A stretch of 64,000 nt of DNA from assembly GCF_000814675.1 (NCBI RefSeq), contig NZ_JWIG01000006.1, positions 1 through 64,000 of the forward strand, written 5' to 3'. This document shows positions 56,905-64,000 of this stretch, piece by piece. Under the pieces are notes generated by a model. It had not been told where the DNA came from and ran no database searches. It saw only the letters and a list, made by a program, of their open reading frames with translations. Source of the DNA: Pseudoalteromonas distincta. Its GTDB lineage: Bacteria; Pseudomonadota; Gammaproteobacteria; Enterobacterales; Alteromonadaceae. The position numbers and the translations under genes were made by a program. Every line of letters begins with the position of its first letter. The stretch's first letter is position 1.

Positions 56905-58257
56905 ATGATTGAGTATCCGGTAGACCAACTTCCACAGCTCATAAATGATTTATTGCAATGCGATACAACAGAACGCAAAAATAAATTATTAGCAGATGCG
57001 CAGTTAACGCTTTCAACAGAGCACCTGTCATTACTTTTTGAGGCGATACCAAAAGAACAACGACTTGAAATTTGGCAGTTGCTTGATGAAGACACGCAAC
57101 ACGAAATTTTTGTTAATTTAAGTGAAGATAGTTGTTTGTGGTTGCTGCAAACGCTAGAAGACGCTGAGGCTTTTAAACTTCTTGATGAAGTTAATGTAGA
57201 AGAGCTACTGGAACTTGAAGAAGTTATACCAGAGCGATTTGTTGAGTATGCAAAAAAGCAACTCGATGAAGCGCAAACCAAACAATATGATTTAGCGCAG
57301 CAATACCCGCCAGAACAATTAGGTCACTGGTTAGGTTTTGACTTTTTAAAAGTATCGGAGAAGCTAACAGCCGGTGGTGCTAAAAAATTGCTACACAAAG
57401 GTTTACCGCAATACAGTGAAGTTATTTATTTAGTAAGCCGCAAGGGTAGTTTAATAGGTGAGGTTGCGGTAAATGATTTAATAAAAGCCAGCGACACCGA
57501 TAACTTAATGACATTGGCAAATCATGACTTTTCATCACTCCATGCTGATGATGATTTATATGAAGCGGCAGAGGTGGTGATCCACAGTGAAAAAATGGCA
57601 CTGCCAGTGGTTAATGCTGATAATAAATTACTTGGGCGATTAACCATTGCCTCTGCTTATGAATTACGACAAGAAATTGCTGATGAAGCAGCCGCTAAAG
57701 CCGGTGGTTTACGTGAAGACGAAGACCTGTTCGCAAGTGTGCGAAAAAGTGCTAAAAACCGTGGCATATGGTTAGGTATTAATTTAGCTACTGCCTTTTT
57801 AGCGTCGTGGTTTATCGGTTTATTTGGCGCAACGATAGAACAAGTTGTAGCACTAGCTGTATTAATGCCAGTGGTCGCTTCTATGGGGGGAATTGCAGGT
57901 AGTCAAACATTAACCGTTATTGTGCGAGGTTTAGCGCTTGGACAGGTTACAGATTCAAACCGTAATGCGTTGCTAAAAAAAGAGCTGCGTGTTGGCGCTG
58001 TAAATGGCTTGGTATGGGCGTTTGTAATAGGCCTACTAACCTTTTTATGGTTTAACGACTTAATGCTTAGTATTACGATTACGGTAGCCATATTATTGAA
58101 TTTAGTGGCCGCGTCACTAGCAGGTGTTGTTATTCCGTCTATTTTAGACAAAATGAAAATTGATCCTGCGTTATCTGGTTCGGTAATTTTAACTACCGTT
58201 ACCGATATTGTTGGGTTTGTTACCTTTTTAGGTTTAGGCAGTTTATTGCTTTTATAA
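56905..58257 (+). CDS. mgtE: Magnesium transporter MgtE
   Basis: Mg2+-gated Mg2+ channel of the inner membrane. The 450-residue protein has the acidic helical N domain (about 1-125), two CBS domains (about 130-255) and five membrane segments at the C-terminal end (about 285-450) with the pore-lining PVVASMGGIAGSQT and ALSGSVILTTVTDIVGF signatures. Length matches the family. A CNNM-type protein follows 55 bases later, so the two may share a Mg-related role. Confidence 0.95.
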   Translation: MIEYPVDQLPQLINDLLQCDTTERKNKLLADAQLTLSTEHLSLLFEAIPKEQRLEIWQLLDEDTQHEIFVNLSEDSCLWLLQTLEDAEAFKLLDEVNVEELLELEEVIPERFVEYAKKQLDEAQTKQYDLAQQYPPEQLGHWLGFDFLKVSEKLTAGGAKKLLHKGLPQYSEVIYLVSRKGSLIGEVAVNDLIKASDTDNLMTLANHDFSSLHADDDLYEAAEVVIHSEKMALPVVNADNKLLGRLTIASAYELRQEIADEAAAKAGGLREDEDLFASVRKSAKNRGIWLGINLATAFLASWFIGLFGATIEQVVALAVLMPVVASMGGIAGSQTLTVIVRGLALGQVTDSNRNALLKKELRVGAVNGLVWAFVIGLLTFLWFNDLMLSITITVAILLNLVAASLAGVVIPSILDKMKIDPALSGSVILTTVTDIVGFVTFLGLGSLLLL

Positions 58258-58262
58258 GCCTT

Positions 58263-58294
58263 ATACCAATTCGCTTAATTAAGTGAATTGGTAT
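58263..58294. repeat. 32-bp near-perfect palindrome (dispersed-type)
   Basis: ATACCAATTC ... GAATTGGTAT arms with a GCTTAATTAAGT centre, in the 55-base gap between mgtE and the CNNM gene. I recall similar palindromes as scattered repeats in Pseudoalteromonas and Shewanella genomes; only one copy was seen here. Confidence 0.7.
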
Positions 58295-58312
58295 TACTAA
58301 CAGGAAAATACA

Positions 58313-59374
58313 ATGACCTTTGAAGTCATGATTTGGTGTGCAATTGCTTTGTGTATTTCACAATCGGCAATATTTTCGGGCTTAAACTTAGCTTTTTTTT
58401 CACTAAGTAGGCTTCAGCTTGAAATGGAAAGTGCAAAAGGGAACGAGGCGGCCATAAAAGTCATGGCCCTTCGAAACGACTCTAACTTTTTATTGTCGAC
58501 TATTTTGTGGGGCAACGTAGGTATTAACGTACTACTTACACTACTTTCTGATTCGGTATTAATGGGCGCAAGTTCGTTTTTATTCTCAACTATCGCAATT
58601 ACTATTATTGGTGAAATAACACCGCAGGCTTATTTTTCGCGTAATGCGTTAAAAATGGCAAGCCTACTTTCGCCGTTAATTAAGTTTTATCAGATTCTGT
58701 TTTATATAGTTGCTAAGCCAACGGCTTTAATTCTCGATGCATGGTTAGGTAAAGAGGGGATTACGTACTTTGCTGAAAGTGAGCTCAGGGGTATTATTCG
58801 CAAACACATAGAGGCTGAAGAAGCTGATGTTCAACACGTTGAGGGAATAGGCGCGCTTAACTTTTTTAGCTTAGATGAAATAAGCGTAACCAAAGAGGGT
58901 GAGGTAATTGATCCAGACTCTATTATTGCTTTGCCTACTAAGCTTGATTTGCCTATTTTCCCAGACCTTACATTAACAACTGATAATGAGTTTTTACGCA
59001 AACTACATAAGTCAGGTTATAACTGGGTGATCATTACCAATGAAGACGGTTGGCCTTTATTAGTGGTAGATGCTGACGGCTTTTTAAGATCAGCGTTATT
59101 TGAGCCAGATACGTTTGACCCTTATCATTATTGTCACAGACCTATAATTGTTGCTGATGAAGCGATGCGTTTGAGTGAAGTGATTTTAAAAATACGGGCT
59201 AATCATTCTTTAGATAAATCGTTTGATGGGGCCATTGATCACGATGTGGTATTAGTGTGGAGCGACGTGAAACGCATTATTACCGGCGCTGATATATTTG
59301 GTCGGTTGCTCAAAGGTATGAGTGCACCAAAACTCGAACTGCATGAAAATACAGAGAATAAAAAGCCGCTATAA
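58313..59374 (+). CDS. CNNM/CorC-type DUF21 membrane protein
   Basis: A 353-residue inner-membrane protein with an N-terminal DUF21/CNNM domain (about 1-165; three membrane segments, LAFFSLSRLQLE, GNVGINVLL and the conserved GEITPQAYFSR) and a C-terminal pair of weak CBS-like repeats (about 190-325). The CorC/HlyC C-terminal domain appears absent. CNNM proteins move or regulate Mg2+ (and sodium); the mgtE neighbour supports such a role, but substrate is not shown. Confidence 0.85.
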   Translation: MTFEVMIWCAIALCISQSAIFSGLNLAFFSLSRLQLEMESAKGNEAAIKVMALRNDSNFLLSTILWGNVGINVLLTLLSDSVLMGASSFLFSTIAITIIGEITPQAYFSRNALKMASLLSPLIKFYQILFYIVAKPTALILDAWLGKEGITYFAESELRGIIRKHIEAEEADVQHVEGIGALNFFSLDEISVTKEGEVIDPDSIIALPTKLDLPIFPDLTLTTDNEFLRKLHKSGYNWVIITNEDGWPLLVVDADGFLRSALFEPDTFDPYHYCHRPIIVADEAMRLSEVILKIRANHSLDKSFDGAIDHDVVLVWSDVKRIITGADIFGRLLKGMSAPKLELHENTENKKPL

Positions 59375-59386
59375 AGCGGCTTTTTT
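59361..59386 (+). terminator. Rho-independent terminator of CNNM gene
   Basis: Stem AAAAGCCGCT / AGCGGCTTTT with ATAA loop and further T. It overlaps the stop codon (59372-59374). Confidence 0.9.
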
Positions 59387-59405
59387 GTATTTAGTTGGTG
59401 GAGCT

Positions 59406-60011
59406 TTACGCCCAACCTTCGTAGCGCTTACGACGTGACAGCACTATCGTTAATATAATACCTAAAAACAGGCCTAAAAACGCAATAGCACCACCGTAAG
59501 TAAGTAGCTGGCGTTTCTCTTTTGAGCTAGCAGCTTCTTTTTGAGTGCGCTCTTGCTCTAGCGTTGTTTTAAGCTTAGTAATTTGAGCAGATAACTGCAG
59601 ATTTTGATCTGTTAAAGTTTGGTTTTGTTCTTGTAGCTGTGGAAGTTCTATTTGAGCTTGACGTAGCTTTTCTTGCATAAAGCTCATTTCGCTACTTAGT
59701 GTTTTGTACTGTTGGTGTAAGCCAGCTGTTTTAGTAATAAACTTAGTTTCTATCCAACCTTCGCGGTCTTTATCATCTTTAATTTTTATAAAGCCGTTTT
59801 CTTCATTTGATAACAAGGTTAACTTTGTTCCAGCATCTACAGAGCCGAGTAGTCGATAATTTTTACTCGCCCCAGAGCGCATAAAAGTGTATAGATTATC
59901 GATAATATAAGCGGTGTTTGCATTCGTTGAATTTGCAGGTTGTGCTTCTTGTGCATAACTCATGAATGTGGTGGCTGTTAAAAGTAGCCCTAATAAACAA
60001 TGTTTTAGCAT
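59406..60011 (-). CDS. ygiM: SH3-domain membrane-anchored protein (YgiM-like)
   Basis: Periplasm-facing protein of the TIGR04211/YgiM family. The 201-residue sequence has a signal peptide (about 1-21, cleavage after SYA), a bacterial SH3 domain (about 36-98; IDNLYTFMRSGASKNYRLLGSVDAGTKLTLLSNEENGFIKI), a coiled coil (about 103-165) and a C-terminal membrane segment (about 170-193) with a basic tail. Divergent from ygiF, as in E. coli where the two are neighbours. Confidence 0.92.
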   Translation of the reverse strand: MLKHCLLGLLLTATTFMSYAQEAQPANSTNANTAYIIDNLYTFMRSGASKNYRLLGSVDAGTKLTLLSNEENGFIKIKDDKDREGWIETKFITKTAGLHQQYKTLSSEMSFMQEKLRQAQIELPQLQEQNQTLTDQNLQLSAQITKLKTTLEQERTQKEAASSKEKRQLLTYGGAIAFLGLFLGIILTIVLSRRKRYEGWA

Positions 60012-60318
60012 TTATCTACCTTGTTGATCTAACTGCGTCCGTTATGAACGTGATTTTTATTTCACATAAGTAGTTAGATAGTATGGATTAAATAGATCAA
60101 TAGCAAGACTGATATTGTAACCCAGTACGGTAACGCAGGAGTAGTTATCGAGTCCACTAGGTTACAAGCCTCACGCTGTGATTAAATTGCTCCTAGATAG
60201 AACGAATTTTAATCCGCAAAGGTCATCAAGCCCTAAAATAAGGTTAAAAAATTTGCATTGTTAAGGCGCTTTGTTTATTTTGAGCACTTATTTATTTTAA
60301 AGGTAATCCGCAAACCGA
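60012..60318. repeat. Intergenic region with diverged copy of the fold-back element
   Basis: Bases 60119-60235 align to 13990-14113 (right half of the 265-bp element), sharing ATTTTAATCC, GAACGAATTTTAAT-like and AAGGTCA-CAAG-CCCT blocks. The matched stem is AGGAG (60137-60141) against CTCCT (60190-60194). The left half and the left terminal repeat are missing or too diverged. The rest of the 307 bp shows nothing I can name. Confidence 0.75.
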
Positions 60319-61842
60319 ATGGATACTGAGATAGAACTGAAATTTTTGGTATCAGATGCCGTTATTCCACTGATCCCCTCGTTAATTACTCAATTTGCAA
60401 AAACGGTGAAGAATAAACCGTCTCGCAGCTTACAAAATGCATACTACGATACGCCAAGCAGAGAGCTTAGAGCGCTTGATATAGGCTTTCGAACGCGTTG
60501 TTCTGACAGCGAATGCGAGCAAACTATAAAGCTTGCAGGTGAAGTGGTAGGTGGTTTACACCAACGTCCAGAGTACAATTTACCAATTGAATCAAGCCGC
60601 CCTAATTTAATGGCGTTTGATGCTGATATTTGGCCTCATGGCATGCAAATAAGCGCCATCTCAAAAAACCTGTATCCAATATTTAGTACTAACTTTATTC
60701 GTCGTACTTGGTTAATTGAAACCGAAAGTGGCGCTAAAATTGAAGTTGTGCTCGATAAAGGTGAAATTGCGGCTTCGGGTAAAATTGAAATTATTAGCGA
60801 GCTAGAAATTGAGCTAGTTGAGGGCAGTCGTAATGAGCTGTTTGCATTTGCAGATATACTAGTTAGCCAAAACTGCATACGCTTAGGTTTGTATTCTAAG
60901 GCCGCGCGTGGTTATCGACTTGCTGATGAAAAACCTTTAATGCCAAGCAAATCTATTGGTTTTGTACAATTACCAAAGTCGACTACTCAAGAGCGTGCTT
61001 TAGTTGAAGCCATGAACTTTGGCATTCGCTTTGTACAAAAGCACGAGCAATGCTATTTCGATAAGCCAAGTTTAAAAACACTTAAACGCGTAACTGACGG
61101 CATCAGTTTAATCCGCCATACTTTTTGGCTATACGACGATATAGTATCTAAAGAAAGTACAGAGCACTTACGTACCGAACTTAAATGGTTATTAAGTGAG
61201 TTAGCGTGGGTAGAAAACGCGATTCAATTAAAAACGTACACGTCTAAACGCCATGCTTTTTATAAAAAAATTAATGCGGCGCCAGCACTTGCTCAAGTCA
61301 TTGGCGACTTAAAAGAGTTACAGCCAAGCATTGACGATATAAATGCACTGTTTCACAGCGCACGTTATAATCGTTTATTACTATCGTTAACTACCTGGTT
61401 AATCGATAAGCAATGGCGTAAAGACTGGGGGCAAGCAGAGCTTCAAGCGGCTGAGCAAAATGTGTCGTCTATTGCCAATAGGCTTTTTAATAAAGACTGG
61501 AAAAACCTGCACGAGTTGCTTCCAAAGGAGCAAACACTCGATGTCGCTTCGTATTTAAACCTGCGAACTCAGCTTGAAAATAGCCTACTGAGCGGTAACT
61601 GTTTAGGATCTTTATTTGATAAAGAAGAACGCCTAGAGTTTAGATTGCCTTGGCTTGATATTTCTCATGGTATTTATGAATTAAGTACGCTTGAGTATTT
61701 AAAGCAATTATGTGCAGGGCAAGAAGACGAACAGCTTGCTAAAATCCAGTCATGGCTTGAACAAAAGTCTGAATATTTGGTGAGTGCCATGGAGCAAAGT
61801 CGCCTTGCTTCACTTGACATAGAACCTTACTGGCAAAAATAA
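60319..61842 (+). CDS. ygiF: Inorganic triphosphatase (CYTH-CHAD)
   Basis: Hydrolyses tripolyphosphate. The 507-residue protein begins with the CYTH signature EIELKF (ExExK) at 3-8, a CYTH tunnel domain to about 200 (NAYYDTPSRELRALDIGFRTR; EIVSELEIELVEG region), and a helical CHAD domain (about 215-500) rich in His and Lys/Arg, expected to bind polyphosphate. Length close to E. coli YgiF (433) with an extended CHAD part. Followed with no gap by the START-domain gene. Confidence 0.93.
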   Translation: MDTEIELKFLVSDAVIPLIPSLITQFAKTVKNKPSRSLQNAYYDTPSRELRALDIGFRTRCSDSECEQTIKLAGEVVGGLHQRPEYNLPIESSRPNLMAFDADIWPHGMQISAISKNLYPIFSTNFIRRTWLIETESGAKIEVVLDKGEIAASGKIEIISELEIELVEGSRNELFAFADILVSQNCIRLGLYSKAARGYRLADEKPLMPSKSIGFVQLPKSTTQERALVEAMNFGIRFVQKHEQCYFDKPSLKTLKRVTDGISLIRHTFWLYDDIVSKESTEHLRTELKWLLSELAWVENAIQLKTYTSKRHAFYKKINAAPALAQVIGDLKELQPSIDDINALFHSARYNRLLLSLTTWLIDKQWRKDWGQAELQAAEQNVSSIANRLFNKDWKNLHELLPKEQTLDVASYLNLRTQLENSLLSGNCLGSLFDKEERLEFRLPWLDISHGIYELSTLEYLKQLCAGQEDEQLAKIQSWLEQKSEYLVSAMEQSRLASLDIEPYWQK

Positions 61843-62508
61843 ATGAAGCGCTTTTGTAATAAAATTCAGTTGCAAAAGTGTTTATTCGTTATTTTTTTAT
61901 TAGTTAGTTTTAACACTTACGCTGAGCCCATATGGCATTTGTATAAAAACAAAAATGGCGTAAGTGTGTATTATCAAGGCCACAGTGATAATACCTTTGA
62001 AGTAAAAGCGCAGATGAGCGTGAAAGGCGTATCCACCAATGAGTTTTTAGAATTACTCAGTGATACCGATGCCGCACCCCAATGGCTCGAAAATATATCT
62101 CAGGTAAAGGTTATTAAGCACATAAGCCCATCAGAAAATTTAGTGTACAGTTATTTTAATTCTCCTTGGCCTGTTAGAGATAGAGATAGCATTACTTATT
62201 CTTGTTATTCACAGTTAACTGCGAATAAAAGCCAATTGCTTATTAATGCTCGCCCTAATAAGCTGCCCCAAAATAATGGCGTTATAAGAATTACTACTTT
62301 AAATGCACGCTGGCTACTGAGTGAGAACAAAGGCCGCCTTGATATTGAGTACCAAGTATATGCTTTGCCTGATGGGGCAATACCTACTTGGCTAAGCAAT
62401 AAGGTCGGATTGAAAAGTACTTACACCACATTTATGAACTTGCATCATATGCTCACAGATAAAAAATACACTCCAAAACTACCTGTAATCAAAGCAGGTC
62501 AATGCTAA
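61843..62508 (+). CDS. START-domain lipid-binding-like protein
   Basis: A 221-residue secreted or periplasmic protein with a signal peptide (about 1-27, cleaved after TYA) and a START domain: NEFLELLSDTDAAPQWLENISQVKVIKHISPSENLVYSYFNSPWPVRDRDSITY is the characteristic core. Such proteins bind hydrophobic ligands; the bacterial role is unknown. It starts directly after the ygiF stop, so the two are probably cotranscribed. Confidence 0.88.
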   Translation: MKRFCNKIQLQKCLFVIFLLVSFNTYAEPIWHLYKNKNGVSVYYQGHSDNTFEVKAQMSVKGVSTNEFLELLSDTDAAPQWLENISQVKVIKHISPSENLVYSYFNSPWPVRDRDSITYSCYSQLTANKSQLLINARPNKLPQNNGVIRITTLNARWLLSENKGRLDIEYQVYALPDGAIPTWLSNKVGLKSTYTTFMNLHHMLTDKKYTPKLPVIKAGQC

Positions 62509-62595
62509 ATATCGAATATATAATAATTTAATGGTGTGTTGAGTAGTCTTTAACTACGCTTAAGCAATAATGACACGCTATTATTTGGAGAATTG

Positions 62596-63405
62596 ATGAA
62601 GTATTTAGTGGCTATATTATGTTTGATACACAGCTCATTCTTATTAGCTCAAGAATATACCTTTGGTGTAGTGCCGCAATACGAGCCGCAAAAGCTAAAT
62701 ACTATTTGGCAACCTTTGTTAAAGCAGGTAAGTAAGCAAACAGGGGTAACAATAAAGCTAATTACAGTTGAGTCTATTCCTGTATTTGAAAAAGCCTTTG
62801 CTAATGGCGAGTACGACTTTGCATATATGAACCCATGGCATAGTGTTGTAGCATACGAAAAACAGGGATATTTACCACTAATAAAAGATGCAGGGCGAAA
62901 GCTGCAAGGTATTTTGCTCGTAAACAAAGACAGTGATATTGATAATTTAAGCCAACTAGAGGGCGCTGAAATAGCATTCCCTGCACCTAACGCATTAGGT
63001 GCGTCATTATTAATGAGAGCTGATTTAGCATTGTTATACGGGCTAACAATAAAGCCTGTATATGTCCAAACTCATCCATCGGTATATTTAAATGTAGCAC
63101 TGCACTCAACAATGGCGGGCGGTGGTGTAATGGGCACATTTAAACAACAACCAGAAAGCTTACAAAATAAACTCAAAATTCTTTATAAAACGCGTGAAAT
63201 TAGTCGCCACCCAATTGTAGCCCATCCAAGGGTTGATGCTGCAATACAGTTAAAAGTGCAACAAGCTATTTTAGATATAGGGCAAAGCCCAGAGCATAAA
63301 CATTTGCTTGCAGGTATCCCAATTATTAAACCTAATATTGCAACTTTAGCTGAGTATCAGCAGTTAACTCAGTGGGGCTTACGTTCTTTTTATGTTGAAA
63401 ATTAG
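62596..63405 (+). CDS. PhnD/SsuA-type periplasmic solute-binding protein
   Basis: A 269-residue secreted binding protein of the phosphonate/transferrin-like (PF12974) family, signal peptide cut after LLAQ (about residue 19). YDFAYMNPWHSVVAYEKQGY (about 79-98), AFPAPNALGASLLMRADL and HPSVYLNVALHSTMAGGGVMGTFK are family segments with ligand-shell residues. Start ATG at 62596 with GGAG upstream; a TTG at 62593 is the alternative. No ABC permease follows; instead a membrane sensor starts inside its last codons, suggesting a sensory rather than uptake role. Confidence 0.88.
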   Translation: MKYLVAILCLIHSSFLLAQEYTFGVVPQYEPQKLNTIWQPLLKQVSKQTGVTIKLITVESIPVFEKAFANGEYDFAYMNPWHSVVAYEKQGYLPLIKDAGRKLQGILLVNKDSDIDNLSQLEGAEIAFPAPNALGASLLMRADLALLYGLTIKPVYVQTHPSVYLNVALHSTMAGGGVMGTFKQQPESLQNKLKILYKTREISRHPIVAHPRVDAAIQLKVQQAILDIGQSPEHKHLLAGIPIIKPNIATLAEYQQLTQWGLRSFYVEN

Positions 63406-64000
63406 AGGGTTTCGTAGCCTAAGAGCACAAAGCTTTATTGTGGTATTGCTTTGTGGCTTGCTTATGGCCTGTCTTTTTATGTTTTACGCCTTACCGGAAC
63501 AAGCGCGCTGGGTAAACGATGGCCTTTCAAAGGCTGCTCAGCGTTCTTTAGCGCAGTTATCGACTTCTATAACGACTCCGTTGTTAACTAGGCAATATGC
63601 AGAGCTATATGAAGAGATAGACAGTCAACTTCAAACTCGCCCAAATTGGAAAAGTATTAAAATTGTTGATGTTGATTCAAAAAACCAATTGTATCCGCTT
63701 GAGAATTGGGTTGGAGCAAATGAAAACGGCGACATGCTGTTATCTCAACAGGTGATATTTTTAGACAAACCGCTGGCTAATATTAGCTTGGTTGTTAATT
63801 TTACTAATGAAATTAACGAATCTTCAAAACTTCATTACACCTTAATATATATACAATTTATTATTTTAGTTATCGTTTTTATAGGTTTGGCTTGGCTGGT
63901 GGATTACAGGGTTACATCGCCTTTGAGGACGCTAAAACTTGGGTTTTCACGTTTAGCCAAAGGCGACTTTGATTGCCATATAGATAAACAACAACAAAAT
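63392..64000 (+). CDS. HAMP-domain membrane sensor protein (3' end outside window)
   Basis: An open frame without stop from an ATG at 63392 (overlapping the last 14 bases of the binding-protein gene) to the window end, 203 codons. Predicted layout: membrane segment 1 (about 16-35), periplasmic domain of about 110 residues, membrane segment 2 (about 151-172), then a HAMP (VTSPLRTLKLGFSRLAKGDFDCHI). The output domain (histidine kinase, GGDEF or MCP) lies past 64000. Coupled translation with the binding protein indicates a ligand-sensing pair. Confidence 0.85.
   Translation, partial: MLKIRGFRSLRAQSFIVVLLCGLLMACLFMFYALPEQARWVNDGLSKAAQRSLAQLSTSITTPLLTRQYAELYEEIDSQLQTRPNWKSIKIVDVDSKNQLYPLENWVGANENGDMLLSQQVIFLDKPLANISLVVNFTNEINESSKLHYTLIYIQFIILVIVFIGLAWLVDYRVTSPLRTLKLGFSRLAKGDFDCHIDKQQQN

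Overview
The window reads as a low-GC chromosomal segment of a marine gammaproteobacterium, most likely Pseudoalteromonas or a close Alteromonadales relative. This is inferred from the protein sequences, the nlpD-rpoS / mutS / pncC-recA order, the DcaP-type porin, the acs plus CrbR-like regulator pair and short dispersed palindromes. No rRNA, tRNA or CRISPR array was seen. About 58 genes are supported, nearly all intact.

Layout. 1-1.36 kb: IS4-family transposase, left end outside the window. 1.4-9.2 kb: core metabolism: serA-rpiA, 5-formyl-THF cyclo-ligase, an unknown tail-anchored-like protein, metK with a MetJ box, tkt, ppnP and a ribosome hibernation factor. 9.2-15.3 kb: accessory stretch with an NRAMP-like transporter lacking the metal-binding DPGN motif, a GNAT enzyme, a HigB/HigA-type toxin-antitoxin pair, an unknown membrane protein, and a MoxR/VWA operon interrupted by a 265-bp fold-back element and broken by a frameshift. 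15.3-27.2 kb: conserved housekeeping block ftsB-ispD-ispF-truD-surE-pcm-yqaA-nlpD-rpoS, mutS on the other strand, then pncC-recA with a textbook LexA box. 27.4-31 kb: TonB-dependent siderophore receptor (possible Fur box) and DcaP-like porin. 31.4-41 kb: acs and a CrbR-like response regulator, purU, a large unknown membrane protein, topoisomerase IB, an L,D-transpeptidase and an M15 peptidase carrying a calcium-loop-like insert. 41.2-53 kb: a complete pelABCDEFG operon for the cationic exopolysaccharide Pel, with its c-di-GMP receptor PelD retaining an RxxD motif. 53.4-64 kb: a chemoreceptor divergent from pel, a MarR regulator, a small kinase-like protein, MgtE next to a CNNM/DUF21 protein, ygiM, ygiF, a START-domain protein, a PhnD-like binding protein and the start of a HAMP-containing membrane sensor cut by the window edge.

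How it works together. One-carbon and pentose metabolism cluster at the left (serA, fau, metK, rpiA, tkt, ppnP; purU further on). Stress and repair genes (rpoS, mutS, recA) sit centrally. The right half is envelope and surface biology: iron uptake, porin, peptidoglycan enzymes, Pel matrix and sensory proteins. The most notable items are the fold-back repeat with a diverged second copy whose stem seems to be maintained, the decaying MoxR/VWA operon it sits in, the DPGN-less NRAMP protein and the EF-hand-like loop in the M15 peptidase. No wholly new multi-gene system could be demonstrated from sequence alone.
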